Positions 60,917 through 64,000 of a stretch of DNA of 64,000 nt are shown here, piece by piece (position 1 is the first letter of the stretch; each line of letters starts with the position of its first letter). The position numbers and the translations under genes are program-made. Where the stretch lies: assembly GCA_033026295.1 (NCBI GenBank), contig CM065177.1, positions 2,163,400 through 2,227,399 on the forward strand. The letters are read 5' to 3'. The notes beneath the pieces are model-generated. The model searched no databases. It saw nothing but the letters and a program-made list of their open reading frames with translations, and was not told the DNA's origin. The stretch comes from Channa striata. Its lineage: Eukaryota; Chordata; Actinopteri; Anabantiformes; Channidae.

Positions 60917-61000
60917 GGAAAACCCAACAGTCCAGCTTCCAATTGGCTGTGCCCACAAAAACTGGGCAAGACCGTTCCCCTGGAATATACAGCTGTGTAG
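60917..61000 (+). CDS. Candidate terminal exon, unknown protein
   Basis: Preceded by a strong pyrimidine tract, TCTTTTCTTTTCTCTTCCCT then CTTGCAAG, ending at 60,916. Joined in phase 0 it gives GKPNSPASNW and CPQKLGKTVPLEYTAV before TAG at 60,998-61,000. The implied intron is only 44-56 bases, which is short even for fish, so the model is tentative. No nearby AATAAA was seen. Confidence 0.2.
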   Translation, partial: GKPNSPASNWLCPQKLGKTVPLEYTAV

Positions 61001-63639
61001 GTTGTGTGTATCAGCAGCAGAAAAATGACCAACAGAGACACATTATAGAACATACATTCTCAGAAATAGGGGCATTTCTGTCCCCCAAGGTACAATCTAT
61101 ACTGATGTGGCCCCTTGGATTAATTATTGGACCTCAAGGTAACTATGTGTACCTTTTTAAGGGCCATAACGTACCTACACATAATATATATGCACCATTG
61201 ATTCAGCTGAGCTGATCACTTTCAAGCTGTTTCTTGAAGTAGATTTGTGTATATGACAATTTGCTATTAGAATTAATCAAATCAATTATGTCATTATCAT
61301 AGGCTAAGTAAAGTAAGAAAAATGTGTGCACTCAGGTGAAAGGTGCTGAAAAAGCTATACCACAAGCTATTTCTACCCAGTGGCAAGTGCCCAGTGTGAA
61401 GAGCACAAATGTGGCCTTCTAGAGGTTACAGCCCAAGTGACAAGCCGTTGTACCTGATGTGCCTAATCGTCGCCTCATTTGTTTCACACTAAAATTCTTC
61501 TTCTCGTTGGATTTGCTTAACTGCAGTAGATTGATGATTTTACTTTCCAGCAACTCATATTAGAAGCAGAACAGTCCTCGGTACTATGGTTACTCGAACC
61601 AGCAAGTACTAAAGCGTAAGTACTTTATTCAGTCTGGAAAAAAAGTGGTTTCTACTTTCTTGTGCAGCATCAATTTACAATCACCATCCACAGATCACAA
61701 TGTGTACGTTCTTCTGAAGAAACAGTCCTGATACAGTTCATATGTAACCCCGACCTGCACTCAACCACCTCATATTGTCCAGTTATTCACAAAGCATAAC
61801 CATCATGGGTCCTTTGGATAGAAGAGCAGCTGAAAATCGTCCTGGGGCCCAAGAAGGCTGCGTCACTGACAGCTCTTTCAACTAACATTTCCACGGGTCT
61901 ATGAGATGAAGGTTGGAGGCCTCTAAATACTCAGTCGCTCCACCACTGAAAGTATCTCACAAAACTACATTAATTTACATCCTGTGCTTCATCGTAGGTT
62001 GTTGAACCAGCAACAAAACAAATGTGGGAAGGATGCGGTGCCAACATGCTACAGTACCTCCACTGTAAATGAACTCCAGTTACAGTACGATGACGGTCAT
62101 GGTCCTATTAAACGTGAAATCACGTGTAGCTACAACTACAGTCTGTTTACTCCCCATAGTGTAACTCTACAAGCTGCTGTCAATCAGACACAGACACTGT
62201 CACGCCAGTCTCGCTGCTGTCAAACATGTACAGACGCAGACACGCCCCTCGAGCCAGCCGCAGACAACAAAGGAGCCTCATGCACATTTCCCCAAAGACT
62301 GCAGCCTTTGCTTTTATTAATGTAACATTATAACAACGGAGTTAAAAAGACAATGACATAATTGTCCACTGAGAGAAACGATGATTATCTGTGATTTTCA
62401 GTTGCATGTTAGATGAGCCACAGATAAATCCAACACGCAGCTCATGTGCTTGGTCTTGCTTGCACATCTTGTGTTGTTGTCCTTGACTGCACCTGCTGTT
62501 TTTACTCGTGTGTGGCAGAAAGGAAGACAAACCAAAATACAGTTAAGCCCTAAATCTCTATTTTGAGTGATGGATTATTGCTTGATGCTGTTTGGTCTGA
62601 CCCCTGCGTGCTGACACTCGTCTCAAGGCCACAGTGCCAGAGTGTGGCTGGGTTACACTGTTCTTTTATACGTTTATGAGTGTCAGAGTACAGATACACG
62701 GTACAAGCATGGCATTGAGCTGTAGGTTGCATTTGCAAAGCATTCAGAGCCTGAAACATCGTCATTTTACTCACACCTGTACGTAGAATGCAGGAAAACA
62801 CATTAAATATGTCATATAGTACTAGCAAAATGCAAGCAGTTGCATGCTCCGTGCAGACAGCTGAGTTGATTTACATAAGAGAAAATCAAAGATGTCAGAT
62901 GGATGACTGAAAAATATGCTGGGAGAGCTGTGCATCTGTCATGTTATTATGTTTGCAAGATTTATCCACAAACATTCAGCATCCTTCTCCTGTGCAGCAC
63001 ATGAAGCAAGAGGCGCTTTGGTGCTGTTTGGTAGACTGAGTATTTGAAATGACCTACACTGAGATGCAGTGGAGTTGCAGGCTTGACTATCATGTTTATT
63101 ACAAATTTCTGGCGTTTGGATTCAGTTCCACCCATTAATATTTGCCTATAGGCTAAATGATTGGGACATTAGTGCCCTTCAGCCCTGAGGTTGTTTGAAA
63201 AGCCCTTTATTTTTTGTATCTGTACAGATGACGGCCGCCTGTTGGGTTGTGTTTTACATCTCGAACACACACACACACACTGAGGCTCCTCGGCAACTCA
63301 ACACACATATTCACAACAATTATAATTTAGTTATTTATCTAGCCAGCATCCTCTCCTTGGTTTAGAGTGCTGTGGGATTGTTTTCCATCCATCACCTGTA
63401 TAATTGTGTCTGTGTGTTTCTGAGAAAGCTGTCACTATCTTGGTCTCTGTGGGATGTCATTTATGCATCAATAACACATAAATGTCAGCGGTATTCTCGA
63501 TGTGCATCCAGGCATTATACAAGCAGAGGAGACGTGAGTTGGTCTGGTTGATTCTTTAGTGATGACTAAATTAGTTTTCCTTTTTACATATAGAAGGTAC
63601 ACACTTTGCTTAGTTTGTCAACATTTATACTAATTTATA
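61001..63639. other. Mostly unique DNA, no gene seen
   Basis: About 61,085-61,200 is rich in GTAC/AAGGTAC motifs and may be a diverged DNA-transposon piece. A 113-codon frame at 61,984-62,325 (+) follows an acceptor-like CTTCATCGTAG but is not recognised. CA repeat at 63,264-63,280. Confidence 0.35.
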
Positions 63640-63654
63640 CATTATAATACTTAA

Positions 63655-63660
63655 TTTATT
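63655..63660 (-). terminator. Polyadenylation signal AATAAA for a minus-strand gene
   Basis: On the minus strand AATAAA follows the stop codon of the candidate last exon by about 105 bases. That distance fits a short 3' UTR. Cleavage would be expected 10-30 bases further on, near 63,625-63,645. Confidence 0.5.
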
Positions 63661-63764
63661 GAAACAAATTAGACAGTGAGCATTATGACTTTCACAGAAC
63701 CCTTAACTGAACAAAGCACGAGTTAAAAACACGGTCAAAAACATGACTTGGAGGGAATATGTTT

Positions 63765-63992
63765 TCATGTTGTCTGTCTGCAACATTCCACAAATATTTC
63801 AGATATCTCAACACCTTGAGGGATTTTCTTCTGAACTGACTCTAGATTGTTTACTGTCACTTTGACCTGTCCATCCTGCTCTCTTAAAGGCAGTCTCTCA
63901 GGATCACCACAATTAATTTTTCTTGGATTCAAACATGAACTGGCCGGTCCCTCACATGTGATCTCATATATTTCTCCACTAAACATTAACAC
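63765..63992 (-). CDS. Candidate last coding exon of a gene extending past the right edge
   Basis: Reading leftwards from the edge, CTCTCTAG forms an acceptor-like end, and an open frame starts immediately after it. The frame runs 75 codons to TGA at 63,765-63,767. The peptide includes EIYEITCEGPASSCL, KINCGDPERLPLREQDGQVK and EISEIFVECC, with five cysteines. This suggests an extracellular or secreted disulfide-bonded domain, which is inference. The first codon is GTG and no in-frame ATG start context is needed if it is an internal exon. AATAAA lies about 105 bases downstream. I do not recognise the family. The rest of the gene would lie beyond 64,000. Confidence 0.5.
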   Translation of the reverse strand: MLMFSGEIYEITCEGPASSCLNPRKINCGDPERLPLREQDGQVKVTVNNLESVQKKIPQGVEISEIFVECCRQTT

Positions 63993-64000
63993 CTAGAGAG

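Noticed and set aside
61984..62325. 113-codon + frame after an acceptor-like CTTCATCGTAG
   Set aside because: No donor or poly(A) signal, no family resemblance, and no phase link with the candidate exons upstream.

Overview
The window reads as vertebrate nuclear DNA, almost certainly a teleost fish and probably a percomorph-type genome. The evidence is its repeats: L2-clade LINE fragments ending in a TTGAA-type tail, several decayed Tc1/mariner elements, a piggyBac remnant with TTAA flanks, two tRNA-derived SINEs, and abundant simple repeats. Overall it is AT-rich and gene-poor. There are no bacterial features, operons, tRNA or rRNA genes, or CRISPR arrays. No complete, recognisable protein-coding host gene could be identified, and most open frames are chance frames or lie inside repeats.

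Layout. 0.6-1.1 kb: decayed Tc1-like element. 1.1-10.3 kb: mostly unique non-coding DNA with simple repeats and one short repeat copy at 3.7 kb. 10.3-13.0 kb: a mobile-element cluster made of a MITE, a 1.3-kb piggyBac remnant with degenerate transposase, and a tRNA-SINE. 14.8-15.2, 22.3-23.2, 32.1-33.1, 43.3-43.7 and 55.15-55.25 kb: L2 LINE fragments in both orientations. 25.0, 34.7 and 37.3 kb: three copies of an unidentified dispersed repeat. 39.65-40.59 kb: a Tc1-like element that keeps both terminal inverted repeats. 55.25-55.9 and 58.5-59.05 kb: remnants of a second Tc1 family, the latter split by a SINE with a visible target-site duplication.

The part most likely to contain host coding sequence is the right third. 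On the + strand between 45.5 and 61.0 kb several open segments are bounded by AG/GT splice-like signals with compatible phases. They include a two-exon model with a 118-bp intron (46,894-47,355) and a possible partial duplicate of it downstream. At the right edge a minus-strand open segment starts directly after a splice-acceptor-like CTCTCTAG, ends in a stop, and is followed about 105 bases later by AATAAA. It looks like the last coding exon of a gene lying mostly beyond the window. I do not recognise the proteins, so these calls are low to moderate confidence.

The long unique stretches in between show no gene I can support. They may be intronic or intergenic DNA with conserved regulatory elements, but that needs cross-species alignment that I cannot run.
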